Positions 35,249-43,553 of a stretch of 64,000 nt of DNA are shown here, in pieces (the first letter of the stretch is position 1; each line of letters opens with the position of its first letter). The position numbers and the translations under genes are program-made. The notes under the pieces were generated by a model, which saw only the letters and a list, made by a program, of their open reading frames with translations, was not told the DNA's origin and did not search any database. The DNA comes from Actinotalea caeni. Its GTDB lineage: Bacteria > Actinomycetota > Actinomycetes > Actinomycetales > Beutenbergiaceae. The stretch lies in contig NZ_WNXX01000014.1 in the NCBI RefSeq assembly GCF_009733795.1, positions 40,008 to 104,007 on the forward strand, written 5' to 3'.

Positions 35249-35275
35249 GCGGACCCCACCACCGGCGGCGTCGGG

Positions 35276-35824
35276 TCAGCGGCTCTGGCCCGCGTGCCGA
35301 CCCTCGGCGATCTCCTCGACCATCTTCGCGTTGAAGGCGGGCAGGTCGTCGGGTGTGCGGCTGGAGACCAGGCCCTGGTCGACGACGACCTCCTCGTCCA
35401 CCCACTCGGCGCCTGCGTTCACGAGGTCGGTGCGCAGGCTGGGGTAGCTGGTGAGGCGCCGGCCGCGCAGGGCGTCGGCGTCGGCGAGGATCCAGGCGCC
35501 GTGGCAGATCACGGCGACTGGCTTGTGCTGGTCGAAGAACGCGCCGACGAACGCCACCGCGTCGGTGTCCATGCGCAGGTGGTCGGCGTTGACGACGCCG
35601 CCGGGCAGCACGAGCGCGTCGAAGTCGTCGGCGCTCGCGGAGGCGACGCCGAGGTCCACGGCCTGGGTGTGCCCCTTCTTGCCCTCGACGCTGCCCTCCT
35701 TGGGGCTGACGAGCGTGGGCGTGCCGCCCTGCTGCTCGACCGTCTCCCAGGGGCTCGTGAGCTCCGAGTCCTCGAAGCCGTCGGTCAGCAGGAACGCCAC
35801 TGTGGCGCCGTCGATCCGTTCCAT
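35276..35824 (-). CDS. DJ-1/PfpI family protein (type 1 glutamine amidotransferase fold)
   Basis: A 182-aa protein close to Bacillus YfkM/YraA-type stress proteins. VAFLLTDGFEDSELTSPWET supplies the Glu (EDxEL), LVLPGGVVNADHLRMD is the nucleotide-like loop, and the nucleophile is Cys107 followed by His108 in VAVICHGAWILADADALRGR. The family includes deglycase or chaperone-like proteins and intracellular peptidases, induced by aldehyde or oxidative stress. Convergent with the ligase gene, 27 bp apart. Confidence 0.9.
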   Translation of the reverse strand: MERIDGATVAFLLTDGFEDSELTSPWETVEQQGGTPTLVSPKEGSVEGKKGHTQAVDLGVASASADDFDALVLPGGVVNADHLRMDTDAVAFVGAFFDQHKPVAVICHGAWILADADALRGRRLTSYPSLRTDLVNAGAEWVDEEVVVDQGLVSSRTPDDLPAFNAKMVEEIAEGRHAGQSR

Positions 35825-35900
35825 GGTTCCGCCTCGTGGTCGTGGGGTCGTGCGTCGTGCGTGACGCGGTCGTGCGGTGCTCTCGTGGGGTCGTGGTGCG

Positions 35901-36203
35901 TCAGTCGCCCGGCCACTCGCCGGTCCAGCGCTCGAAGACCCGTGCGCCGCCGCGACTGACGGCGGCCCTGACCGCCGCGAAGATCGCGCCCTGGATCAGC
36001 GCTCCGACGATCACCTCCTTGAAGGGGTACTCCGACTGCAGAGGCCCCGGTGGGTCCTGGTGGTCGCCGGGCGAGGCCCGCTTCCAGACCTGCTTGAACA
36101 CCTGTCCTGCGACGACCCCGGCGATGATGCTGCTCACCAGCCCGAACGGCTGGTAGAGGATCTTCGCCGAGGTGTTGCCCTTCTTCTCGGGGGCGGTCGC
36201 CAT
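35901..36203 (-). CDS. DUF4235 small membrane protein
   Basis: A 100-aa protein from ATG 36203. After MATAPEKKGNTSAKILYQPF comes a hydrophobic helix GLVSSIIAGVVAGQVFKQVW, then a hydrophilic turn, and a second helix FKEVIVGALIQGAIFAAVRA with the C-terminal R-x-x-R tail 'RVFERWTGEWPGD'. This matches DUF4235, two-helix envelope proteins of actinobacteria with no assigned function. It follows the DUF7882 paralogue on the same strand with 146 bp between them. Confidence 0.87.
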   Translation of the reverse strand: MATAPEKKGNTSAKILYQPFGLVSSIIAGVVAGQVFKQVWKRASPGDHQDPPGPLQSEYPFKEVIVGALIQGAIFAAVRAAVSRGGARVFERWTGEWPGD

Positions 36204-36349
36204 CGCTGACTCCTTCGGTCGGGGCGTGCGCGCGTCTCCCGGCTCATGGGCCGGTGGCGCGACTGTCTCTGCTCCGGTACCCCGGCGGGTGCGGGGCATG
36301 CGGGGCGTGGTCGCCGCGCCGTCGTGCGGTGCGGCGCGCGCGGGTGCTG

Positions 36350-36700
36350 CTAGGGCTCCAGCTGCAGGCTGGCGGCGTCGATCTCGCCGCGCGAGAGCGA
36401 CAGCGCGTCGGCCTCGGAGATCACGACGAGTCCGCGTGCCGAGTTCGAGAACTGCACCATGACGTCGATCCAGGCCCGGTTGAGCGTGGGGCGGCGGCTG
36501 CCGGCGAACTTGAACTGCAGCGGGATCGCTGGCGCCAGCCACAGCGACATCCGACCGGAGCCGTCACGTGCGTCGATGACCCAGCTGAGCATGAAGCACT
36601 CCTGGCGCCTCAGCTTCGCGGTGACCGCGACCTTGAGGTGGGCGAGCAGGCGGTCGTCGAACTCGTACTCCGAGCGACACCCGTAGATCAGCTTGCCCAT
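36350..36700 (-). CDS. DUF7882 family small protein, paralogue 2
   Basis: A 116-aa protein: MGKLIYGCRSEYEFDDRLLA, KLRRQECFMLSWVIDARDGS, GRMSLWLAPAIPLQFKFAGS, RRPTLNRAWIDVMVQFSNSA. Strongly similar over its whole length to 32725-33075. An in-frame extension back to ATG 36796 (MDGMTTPADHDPSQMPAEF) is possible but lacks counterpart in the paralogue, so ATG 36700 is used; the choice is not secure. Two copies 3.3 kb apart in one cluster suggest local duplication or an ordered role in the same response. Confidence 0.8.
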   Translation of the reverse strand: MGKLIYGCRSEYEFDDRLLAHLKVAVTAKLRRQECFMLSWVIDARDGSGRMSLWLAPAIPLQFKFAGSRRPTLNRAWIDVMVQFSNSARGLVVISEADALSLSRGEIDAASLQLEP

Positions 36701-36805
36701 CGACCTCATCGTGTCAGGTCCGTAGGTCTCCTCGCCGGCGAACTCGGCAGGCATCTGGCTCGGGTCGTGGTCGGCGGGCGTCGTCATGCCGTCCATCGCG
36801 CGCGG

Positions 36806-36976
36806 TCAGCCCTCGTCGCGACCGTCGTCCTCGCCCTCGGCCTGCGACGGGTGGGCCTGCATGGGGGCGTCGGTCTGGGGGCTCGACAGCTCGCGGTCCT
36901 CGCCCTCGGCCTGGCTGGGGTGCGCCGGCTGCTCGGGCGCGGTCGCGTCCTGTCCGTGGTTCTGCTCCTGGCTCAT
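36806..36976 (-). CDS. 56-aa acidic, repeat-containing small protein
   Basis: ATG 36976 is preceded by TAGGAGGACGAGG, a near-perfect ribosome site. The product starts MSQEQNHGQDATAPEQPAHP and contains HPSQAEGED twice (about residues 19-27 and 41-49). It is very acidic, has no hydrophobic segment and is probably disordered. Such short hydrophilic proteins are common in stress clusters of actinobacteria; the function is unknown. It is too short for most gene tracks but the start signal and codon bias support it. Confidence 0.7.
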   Translation of the reverse strand: MSQEQNHGQDATAPEQPAHPSQAEGEDRELSSPQTDAPMQAHPSQAEGEDDGRDEG

Positions 36977-37021
36977 CCTCGTCCTCCTATGTGGGCCGGG
37001 ACCGGGCGGCCCCGGGTCGCA

Positions 37022-37059
37022 CCGACGTCCGCGCGACCGGGGCGACGCGCGGACGTCGG
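37022..37059. terminator. Perfect 14-bp hairpin, likely terminator
   Basis: CCGACGTCCGCGCG (37022-37035) pairs perfectly with CGCGCGGACGTCGG (37046-37059) across a 10-nt loop. It lies downstream of the Rho-N gene (ending 37204 on the - strand) and upstream of the 56-aa gene. There is no T run on either side. Confidence 0.55.
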
Positions 37060-37203
37060 CGACGTGTGCGACGGGCCGTGTCGGCTGGTGGGGTCGGGAC
37101 CCGGCCCGTCGTCCTCCACGCTAGGAAGCGGGTGGACGGCGAAACAGGGCCTTGCCGGAGCGTCGTCGCCGTGGTAGCGGCTCGCCTCGACCGGTGCGCC
37201 GCG

Positions 37204-37473
37204 CTAGTGGTTGCGCAGCATGTCGATGAGCTCGTCCTTCGTCTTCTCCGAGTAGCCGGACAGCCCGAGCTCCTTGGCCCGGTCGCGCAGCTCGTCGACC
37301 GTCCTGTCCGCGTAGTTCTCCGCGTTCCCGCCGCGGCGCCCCACGGTGTCCGTGCCTTGCGCGGCCGCGGCGTTCGAGATCCGGGCGGCCTTCTCCTTCG
37401 ACGCGCCCTCGTCGCGCAGCTCCTCGTACATGTCGGGCTTCTTGATCGACGACGGGGTGTCCTTGCGTGGCAT
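37204..37473 (-). CDS. DUF7218 / Rho N-terminal-like (SAP-type) small protein
   Basis: An 89-aa protein from ATG 37473. The first half, IKKPDMYEELRDEGASKEKA then ARISNAAAAQG, is the DUF7218-type region; the second half, TVDELRDRAKELGLSGYSEK then TKDELIDMLRNH, is the helix-extended-loop-helix of Rho termination factor N-terminal domains, a nucleic acid binding fold. Proteins of this layout (often called 'Rho termination factor N-terminal domain-containing') accompany stress genes in actinobacteria. Preceded by GAAGGAGG. Transcribed leftward, separated from the SDR gene by 175 bp. Confidence 0.87.
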   Translation of the reverse strand: MPRKDTPSSIKKPDMYEELRDEGASKEKAARISNAAAAQGTDTVGRRGGNAENYADRTVDELRDRAKELGLSGYSEKTKDELIDMLRNH

Positions 37474-37648
37474 GGCTCCTCCTTCTCGCGTGCTCTCGAC
37501 CGTACGCCCGTACCGCTCGGCGCAGTGGGATCGGGGGAGGGTCGGGCGGATCTCGCAGGAGGCCGTCCGCCAGCACGACGGCGGGCTCCCACGGGTGCGT
37601 CCCCGCGAGAGCCCGTCGATCGGCTCGCCCGCGTCGCGGGCGGAGGCC

Positions 37649-38515
37649 TCAGAACACCGCGCGCCCGCCCGTGACACCCAGCACGGTGCCACTGACGTAG
37701 CTGGCCTCGTCGGAGGCGAGGAACACGTACGCCGCGGCGACCTCGATCGGCTGGCCCGGCCGCCCCAGCGGGGTGTCCGCGCCGAAGCCGTCGACCTTCT
37801 CCTCGTCGAACGTCGACGGGATGAGCGGCGTCCAGATCGGTCCCGGCGCGACCGCGTTGACACGGATGCCGCGCTCGCCGAGGTCGGAGGCGAGGTTGAC
37901 CATGAGGTTGTTGAGCGCGGCCTTCGTCGAGGCGTAGTCGAGGAGCGGCTCGCTGGGCTCGTAGGCCTGAATCGAGGTGGTGATCGTGACCGTCGAGCCC
38001 GGCTTCAGGTGCTCGACGGCGGCCTTGACCAGCCAGAAGGTGGCGAACACGTTGGTCTCGTACACCCGCTGGAGCTGCTCGGAGGAGAACGCCTCGATGC
38101 CGCCCTTGGTCCCCATCTGGAACGCGGCGTTCGACACCACGGTGTCGAGACCCCCGAGAGCCTCGACGGCGTCGCGCACCAGCGCCTGGTTGGCCTCCTC
38201 GGTCCGCTGGTCCGTCGGGAGCAGCACGCAGCGGCGGCCCTCCTCGGTGACGGCCTTCTCCACCTCGGCGGCGTCCTCGCTCTCGTCGGGCAGGAACGCG
38301 ATCGCGACGTCGGCCCCCTCCTTGGCGAACGCGATCGCGGTCGCCCGGCCGATGCCGGAGTCGCCGCCGGTGATGAGGGCGCGCTTGCCCTCGAGCCGCC
38401 CGCGTCCGGTCCAGCTGGACTCGCCGTGGTCGGGCACCGGGTCCATCTCGCGGGTGCGGCCGGGCCACTCCTGGGTCTGGCCGGGCACGTGCGTCGGTCG
38501 CTGACCGTCGGTCAT
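37649..38515 (-). CDS. SDR family oxidoreductase, general stress protein 39/YhdG-like
   Basis: A 288-aa short-chain dehydrogenase. The N-terminal extension with PVPDHGESSWTGRGRLEGKR is typical of the stress-induced YdaD/YhxC group. GGDSGIGRATAIAFAKEGAD is the Rossmann GxxxGIG loop; SNAAFQ is the NNAG equivalent; the catalytic pair is seen in TTSIQAYEPSEPLLDYASTK (Ser, then Tyr-x-x-x-Lys as YASTK); then NAVAPGPIWTPLIPSTF. The substrate is unknown. ATG 38515 overlaps the preceding gene's stop by 4 bp, so it is coupled to the haem-oxygenase-like gene. Confidence 0.92.
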   Translation of the reverse strand: MTDGQRPTHVPGQTQEWPGRTREMDPVPDHGESSWTGRGRLEGKRALITGGDSGIGRATAIAFAKEGADVAIAFLPDESEDAAEVEKAVTEEGRRCVLLPTDQRTEEANQALVRDAVEALGGLDTVVSNAAFQMGTKGGIEAFSSEQLQRVYETNVFATFWLVKAAVEHLKPGSTVTITTSIQAYEPSEPLLDYASTKAALNNLMVNLASDLGERGIRVNAVAPGPIWTPLIPSTFDEEKVDGFGADTPLGRPGQPIEVAAAYVFLASDEASYVSGTVLGVTGGRAVF

Positions 38516-39639
38516 GTCAGTCCTTCCGTCGTCGGTACTTCGGTCGTCTCCCCGGGCGCCTCGTCGGCCTCGGGGGTGTCCTGCGGGTCGTGGGCAGCGA
38601 AGGTGCTCCGTGCCGCGAGGTCGTGCTCGACGGCGGTCGTCGCCGTCACGCAGGCACGTGCGCCCAGCAGCACGTCGGCGGCGAGGCCGGGCTCGGCGTC
38701 GACGAGGCTCTCGGTCGCCTCCAGCGTCGTCAGCCGCCCGACGACGCAGTCGTCCCAGGCCTGCCGTGCCGCGGCGTCGAGGCCGAGGCCCCGCAACGCG
38801 TCGCCGGTGGCGAAGCGGCCGGAGGCGGCCAGCCCGTCCGCGGCGGTCAGCCAGCCCATCGCGACGCCACGGGTGGCGCGGTGGGCCACCACGTGGTCGA
38901 GCAGCGCGAGGCGCCACAGCGCCGGCCCGGGCAGCCGGTCGAGGTGCTGACCGGTGCGGTCGCCGAGGCCGAGGTGGCGCAGCACCGCACCGACGCCGTC
39001 GCGCTCGGTGTCGCCTGCCTCGGGCGCACCGGCCGCACCCGCGAGGTCGGCGGGGTCGCCTGCGAGGGTGCGCGCCAGCAGCCGGCGTGGTGTGCCGGCG
39101 AGGCGGGGCAGCAGCGCGGCGCGGGCGTCGCGCTCCCGGAGCCGCTGCACCGCGGTCGTCACGAGGTCGTCGCAGGTCGCGGCACGCGGCTCGTCGGCCC
39201 CCTCGGCAGCACCGGCGACCATCGCCACGACCACGCGGGCGACGCCCAGCCCGGTCACGCGCGGCGGCAGCTCGACCGACTCGCGCAGCCGCTCCAGCCC
39301 GTACCGCAGCGGCGTGGCGAGCGACCAGCGGGCGCTCGCGAGCAGCGGGTGACCCTCCCAGCCGTCGGGCACACCCTCCAGACCGCGCCGGTCGAGCTCC
39401 GCGAGGTGCACGAGCGCGAGCGCGGCGTCGTCCCCGGCGCGCCACCACGGCACGTCGTCCTCGACCTGCCACAGCTCGGTGACGTGCGACGCGGCGAGGA
39501 TGCCGGGGTCACGGGTCGGGGGCCCGGCCAGGAGCGTCAGCAGCGCCTGCGAGATCGGGCCACGGGCCCGAGGCAGGGGTGTGGGGTGGACGCGTCGCGG
39601 TCGGGGGCGACGGGCGTCGAGGGAAGGCGTGGCGGTCAT
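38512..39639 (-). CDS. Iron-containing redox enzyme family protein (haem-oxygenase-like fold)
   Basis: A 375-aa helical protein from ATG 39639. The segment PRPRRVHPTPLPRARGPISQ is a disordered basic leader; the core shows long amphipathic helices with scattered His and Glu (SHVTELWQVEDDVPWWRAGD, LLDHVVAHRATRGVAMGWLT, then TATTAVEHDLAARSTFAAH near the C-terminus). This resembles the 'iron-containing redox enzyme' group of the haem-oxygenase-like diiron superfamily. Metal ligands cannot be assigned confidently. Coupled by overlap to the stress SDR downstream, implying a joint reaction or response. Confidence 0.65.
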   Translation of the reverse strand: MTATPSLDARRPRPRRVHPTPLPRARGPISQALLTLLAGPPTRDPGILAASHVTELWQVEDDVPWWRAGDDAALALVHLAELDRRGLEGVPDGWEGHPLLASARWSLATPLRYGLERLRESVELPPRVTGLGVARVVVAMVAGAAEGADEPRAATCDDLVTTAVQRLRERDARAALLPRLAGTPRRLLARTLAGDPADLAGAAGAPEAGDTERDGVGAVLRHLGLGDRTGQHLDRLPGPALWRLALLDHVVAHRATRGVAMGWLTAADGLAASGRFATGDALRGLGLDAAARQAWDDCVVGRLTTLEATESLVDAEPGLAADVLLGARACVTATTAVEHDLAARSTFAAHDPQDTPEADEAPGETTEVPTTEGLT

Positions 39640-39734
39640 CGAGCGTGCTCGCGTCCTGGTCGTGCCTCCACGCCACGGGTCTCGAGCGCGTCCCCTGCAG
39701 TCTGCCGTACCTCGCCGAGCCCGTCCACCGATCC

Positions 39735-40433
39735 TCAGACCTGCACGGGCGCTCCGGGCAGCTCGCGGCGCCGCACGACGTGCTCGGCGACGGCGATGAG
39801 ACGGATGTTGCGGTCCTGCGACACCCGGGACAGCACCGCGAACGCGCCCGCGGCGTCGAGCGAGAACCGCTCCATGAGGATCCCCTGCGCCTGACCGATG
39901 AGGTGCCGGCTGTCGACGGCGAGCCGCAGGTTCTCGTCCGACAGCGCCGAGCCCAGCGCGACCGAGACGTGCGTGGCCAGCAGCACCGCGATGTCGATCG
40001 CGTAGGTGTCGAACGCGCCCGGCTCGCGGGAGTACAGGTTGAGCGCGCCGTGCACGGTCTCGCTGGAGAACAGCCGCACGCTCAGCATCCCGGCGATGCC
40101 GTGGTCCTTCGCGACCTGCGGCCCCCACCGCGGCCAGCGCGGGTCGCGTGCGACGTCGCCGGCGGCGATGACCGTGTCGTCGGTGATCGCGTCGAGGCAC
40201 GGGCCCTCCTCCAGCTCGTACTGGAGCAGGTCGCACGCGACGACGACGGGGTCGGACGGCGACACCGACTCCAGCCTGCCGCGCCGCCGGCGCATCGTGA
40301 CCCCGGCCATCTGGCATCCGGGCACGACCGCCATCGACCAGCCCACCGCGACGTCGAGGAGCTCCTCGCTGCCGGCGGCGGCGTCCATCTCTCGCGCCGC
40401 CTGGGCCAGCTGGATGTCGAGACCGTCCGTCAT
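39735..40433 (-). CDS. GAF and ANTAR domain regulator
   Basis: A 232-aa protein with the same layout as 31868-32692. GAF domain: LDVAVGWSMAVVPGCQMAGV, EEGPCLDAITDDTVIAAGDV, and FSSETVHGALNLYSREPGAF. ANTAR: LAVDSRHLIGQAQGILMERF then SLDAAGAFAVLSRVSQD and IAVAEHVVRRRELP. QGILMER is the classic ANTAR motif, better conserved here than in the first copy (VGILMARY). It would bind a stem-loop in a nearby leader transcript in response to a small ligand or redox cue. The gene diverges from the flavoenzyme gene with 156 bp between starts. Confidence 0.92.
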   Translation of the reverse strand: MTDGLDIQLAQAAREMDAAAGSEELLDVAVGWSMAVVPGCQMAGVTMRRRRGRLESVSPSDPVVVACDLLQYELEEGPCLDAITDDTVIAAGDVARDPRWPRWGPQVAKDHGIAGMLSVRLFSSETVHGALNLYSREPGAFDTYAIDIAVLLATHVSVALGSALSDENLRLAVDSRHLIGQAQGILMERFSLDAAGAFAVLSRVSQDRNIRLIAVAEHVVRRRELPGAPVQV

Positions 40434-40589
40434 GGACCGATTGTGACCCCTCGGCACCGGCCAGGGCGACGATGGCGGAGGGGACGCGCCGCGATGACGA
40501 GCGGGCGAGAAAGCATGGCGGGGAACAACGCCGCGGTGCCACGCTGTTGGGGCGTGCACGACAACCCCGACCCGACCGGAAGGTGTGCG

Positions 40590-42008
40590 GTGGACGAGAC
40601 CGACGTGATCGTGATCGGCGGCGGACCTGCGGGTGAGAACGTCGCCGACCGGGTGGTGCAGGGCGGGTTGTCCGCCGTGCTCGTCGAGAGCGAGCTGGTC
40701 GGGGGCGAGTGCTCCTACTGGGCGTGCATGCCGTCGAAGGCGCTGCTGCGGCCGGTGCACGCGCTGCGCTCGGCGCAGCACGTCGCGGGCGCCGCGCAGG
40801 CCGCGACCGGGGCGCTCGACGTCGCCGCGGTGCTCGCGCGCCGCGACGCCGTCGTCGCCGACTGGTCCGACGACGGCCAGGTCGACTGGCTCCGCTCGGC
40901 GGGCATCGTGCTCGTCCGAGGGGCCGGCCGGATCACCGGCGAGCGCGAGGTGACGGTCACCGACGAGGACGGCAGCACCCGGGCGATCCGTGCGAGGCAC
41001 GCGGTCGTCGTCGCCACCGGCAGCGACCCCGTGGTGCCGCCGGTGCCCGGGCTGGCCGAGGCGCAGCCGTGGACCAGCCGGGAGGCCACCGGCGCCCAGC
41101 AGGTCCCGGAGTCGCTGGCGATCATCGGCGGCGGCGTCGTCGGGGTCGAGATGGCGACGGCGTACGCGGCGCTCGGGTCGCGGGTCACGGTGCTCGCACG
41201 GCACGGGCTGCTCGAGCGGATGGAGCCGTTCGCGGGCGAGCGGGTGGCGGCGTCGCTGCGCGAGGCCGGCGTGGACGTGCGCACCGGCACCTCGGTCACC
41301 GCCGTCGAGCGCGACGACGACGGGGTGCGGATGGCCCTCGACGGCGGCGGCGAGGTGGTGGCGGCCGAGGTGCTCGTCGCGACCGGGCGGCGGCCGCGCA
41401 CCGACGACCTCGGGCTCGACGTCGTCGGCCTCGTGCCCGGCGAGCCGATCGCTGTCGACGACACGATGCGGGCGACCGGGCACGACTGGCTCTACGCCGT
41501 CGGTGACGCGAACGGTCGCGCGCTGCTCACCCACCAGGGCAAGTACCAGGCGCGTGCGGCGGGCGACGTCATCGTGGCGCGCGCGACGGGCGCGCGCGTC
41601 GACGACCACGCCTGGGGCCGCCACGTCGCCACCGCCGACGAGCGCGCCGTGCCGCAGGTCGTCTTCAGCGACCCCGAGGTCGCCGCCGTGGGCATGACCG
41701 CCGCCGAGGCGGAGCGCAGCGGTGCGCGCACCCGGGTCGTCGACCACGACCTGGGTGCCGTCGCCGGTGCCTACCTGCACGCCGACGGCTACGCGGGCCA
41801 GGCGCGGATGGTCGTCGACGCCGACACCGGTGTGCTGCTGGGGGCGACATTCGTCGGCCCCGACGTGGCCGAGCTGCTGCACGCGGCGACGGTGGCGGTC
41901 GTCGGTCAGGTGCCGCTCGCGCGTCTGTGGCATGCCGTCCCGGCCTACCCCACTGTCAGCGAGGTGTGGTTGCGTCTTCTCGAGACCTACGGTCGCGACT
42001 CCGCGTGA
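40590..42008 (+). CDS. NAD(P)/FAD-dependent disulfide reductase family (dihydrolipoamide dehydrogenase/mercuric reductase-like)
   Basis: A 472-aa flavoprotein. GTG 40590 is supported by GGAAGG upstream and gives the FAD-binding VDETDVIVIGGGPAGENVAD at the N-terminus. The redox-active disulfide is Cys41-Cys46 in GGECSYWACMPSK. The second dinucleotide site is LAIIGGGVVGVEMATAYAAL, and the FAD pocket YAVGDANGRALLTHQGKYQA. The C-terminal dimer domain ends HAVPAYPTVSEVWLRLLETY, with the HxxPTxxE catalytic base region (here HAVPAYPTVSE). True substrate is not clear; mycothiol/dihydrolipoamide/quinone reductase activities occur in relatives. Completes the redox cluster. Confidence 0.9.
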   Translation: MDETDVIVIGGGPAGENVADRVVQGGLSAVLVESELVGGECSYWACMPSKALLRPVHALRSAQHVAGAAQAATGALDVAAVLARRDAVVADWSDDGQVDWLRSAGIVLVRGAGRITGEREVTVTDEDGSTRAIRARHAVVVATGSDPVVPPVPGLAEAQPWTSREATGAQQVPESLAIIGGGVVGVEMATAYAALGSRVTVLARHGLLERMEPFAGERVAASLREAGVDVRTGTSVTAVERDDDGVRMALDGGGEVVAAEVLVATGRRPRTDDLGLDVVGLVPGEPIAVDDTMRATGHDWLYAVGDANGRALLTHQGKYQARAAGDVIVARATGARVDDHAWGRHVATADERAVPQVVFSDPEVAAVGMTAAEAERSGARTRVVDHDLGAVAGAYLHADGYAGQARMVVDADTGVLLGATFVGPDVAELLHAATVAVVGQVPLARLWHAVPAYPTVSEVWLRLLETYGRDSA

Positions 42009-42039
42009 CCGGCCCCACCAGCCCGCCCGGAGGTACCGC

Positions 42040-42867
42040 GTGATCGAGTTCCGCTCCGTGACGAAGAGGTTCGGCGACGGCACGCTCGCCGTCGAGGACT
42101 TCTCCCTCACGCTGCCGGCGCACCGCACGACCGTGCTCGTCGGGTCCTCCGGCTGCGGCAAGACCACGCTGCTGCGGATGATCAACCGGATGGTTGAGCC
42201 GACCGGCGGCGACGTCGAGATCGACGGCGAGAGCGTGCTCGGCAAGGACCCGGTCGCGCTGCGTCGCAGCATCGGCTACGTCATGCAGAACTCCGGGCTG
42301 ATGCCCCACTTCACGGTGCTCGACAACGTCGCGACCGTGCTGCGGCTGATCGGCACCCCGAAGCGGGCCGCGCACGAGCGCGCGCGGTCGCTGCTGGAGA
42401 CCGTCGGGCTCGACGGCGCCCTGGCCGACCGGTACCCGAGCCAGCTCTCGGGCGGGCAGCAGCAGCGCGTCGGCGTCGCGCGCGGGCTCGCGGCCGACCC
42501 GAACATCCTGCTCATGGACGAGCCGTTCGGCGCCGTCGACCCGATCGTGCGGGCGGACCTGCAGCGCGAGATGATCCGCCTCCAGCGCGACCTCGACAAG
42601 ACGGTCGTCTTCGTCACGCACGACATCGACGAGGCGTTCCTGCTCGGCGACCAGGTGGTCATCCTCGACACCGGGGCGCGGGTCGTGCAGGTCGGCAGCC
42701 CCAGCGAGATCATCGAGAACCCGGCCGACGACTTCGTCGCCGCGTTCATCGGCGTCGACCGTGGCCGCCGCGCCCTGCACATCAAGGAGACCGCGCGCGG
42801 TCGTGTCGTCGTCGACGCCGAGGGCCGTACCCAGGGTGCGCTCGTCGAGGACGGTGCCATCACGTGA
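42040..42867 (+). CDS. Osmoprotectant ABC transporter, ATP-binding protein (OpuCA-like)
   Basis: A 275-aa ATPase energising uptake of glycine betaine or related compounds. GTG 42040 follows GGAGGT. Walker A is GSSGCGKTT (residues 35-43), signature LSGGQQQRVGVARGLA, Walker B ILLMDEPFGAVDPI, and switch His in VFVTHDIDEAFLLGD. The short tail after residue 230 is a partial CBS-like region. Preceded by 31 bp after the flavoenzyme, and overlaps the first permease gene by 4 bp. Reads as part of a four-gene operon: ATPase, permease, permease, binding protein. Confidence 0.92.
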   Translation: MIEFRSVTKRFGDGTLAVEDFSLTLPAHRTTVLVGSSGCGKTTLLRMINRMVEPTGGDVEIDGESVLGKDPVALRRSIGYVMQNSGLMPHFTVLDNVATVLRLIGTPKRAAHERARSLLETVGLDGALADRYPSQLSGGQQQRVGVARGLAADPNILLMDEPFGAVDPIVRADLQREMIRLQRDLDKTVVFVTHDIDEAFLLGDQVVILDTGARVVQVGSPSEIIENPADDFVAAFIGVDRGRRALHIKETARGRVVVDAEGRTQGALVEDGAIT

Positions 42868-43553
42868 CCTGGGTGCTCGACAACCTCGACCTGGTGCTCT
42901 CGCTCGCCGCGGTGCACCTGCGTCAGAGCGCCGTCGCGATCGTGCTCGGCTTCCTGCTCGCGCTGCCGCTGGGCTGGCTGGCGTGGCGGTTCCGGCTGCT
43001 GCGCGGCCCGCTCGTGCTCGGCACCGGGCTGCTGTACACGATCCCCTCGCTCGCACTGCTCATCCTCATGCCGGCGGCGCTGGGGTACTCGGCGATCAGC
43101 GAGACGAACCTCGTCGCCGCGCTCGTCATCTACGCGGTCGCGATCCTCGTGCGCTCGGTCGTCGACGGCCTCGACTCGGTCGACCCCGCCGTCCGGCAGG
43201 CGGCGACCGCGATCGGCTACGGCGCCGCGCGGCGCTTCTGGACCGTCGAGCTGCCGCTGTCGGGGCCGGTCCTGCTCGCCGGGCTGCGGGTGGCAGCGGT
43301 CAGCACGATCTCGCTGGCGACCGTCGGCATCCTCATCGGCGTCACCAACCTCGGGTACCTGTTCGAGAACGGCCTGCAGCGGCGGATCGTCGCCGAGGTG
43401 CTCGCGGGTGTGACCGCGGTCGTCGTCATCGCCCTGGTCGTCGACCTCCTGCTCGTGCTGGCCGGGCGCGTCCTCATGCCGTGGACGCGAGCCGGGCGCG
43501 GCACCGGCCGTACCCGTGCGCGTGCCGCGCTGCCCGTGAGGACCGCCGCATGA
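42864..43553 (+). CDS. Osmoprotectant ABC transporter, permease (OpuCB-like)
   Basis: A 229-aa inner-membrane permease with about 6 helices. GTG 42864 overlaps the ATPase stop (GTGA). LRQSAVAIVLGFLLALPLGW and LVLGTGLLYTIPSLALLILM (with the TIPSLAL motif of the family) lead to the coupling loop QAATAIGYGAARRFWTVELP, which contacts the ATPase. Its stop overlaps the next permease start in ATGA. OpuC-type transporters use two different permease subunits, as seen here. Confidence 0.92.
   Translation: MTWVLDNLDLVLSLAAVHLRQSAVAIVLGFLLALPLGWLAWRFRLLRGPLVLGTGLLYTIPSLALLILMPAALGYSAISETNLVAALVIYAVAILVRSVVDGLDSVDPAVRQAATAIGYGAARRFWTVELPLSGPVLLAGLRVAAVSTISLATVGILIGVTNLGYLFENGLQRRIVAEVLAGVTAVVVIALVVDLLLVLAGRVLMPWTRAGRGTGRTRARAALPVRTAA

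Noticed and set aside
42276..42917. Antisense 213-aa frame under the OpuCA-like gene
   Set aside because: A shadow frame of a certain ABC ATPase, Ser/Arg/Thr-rich.
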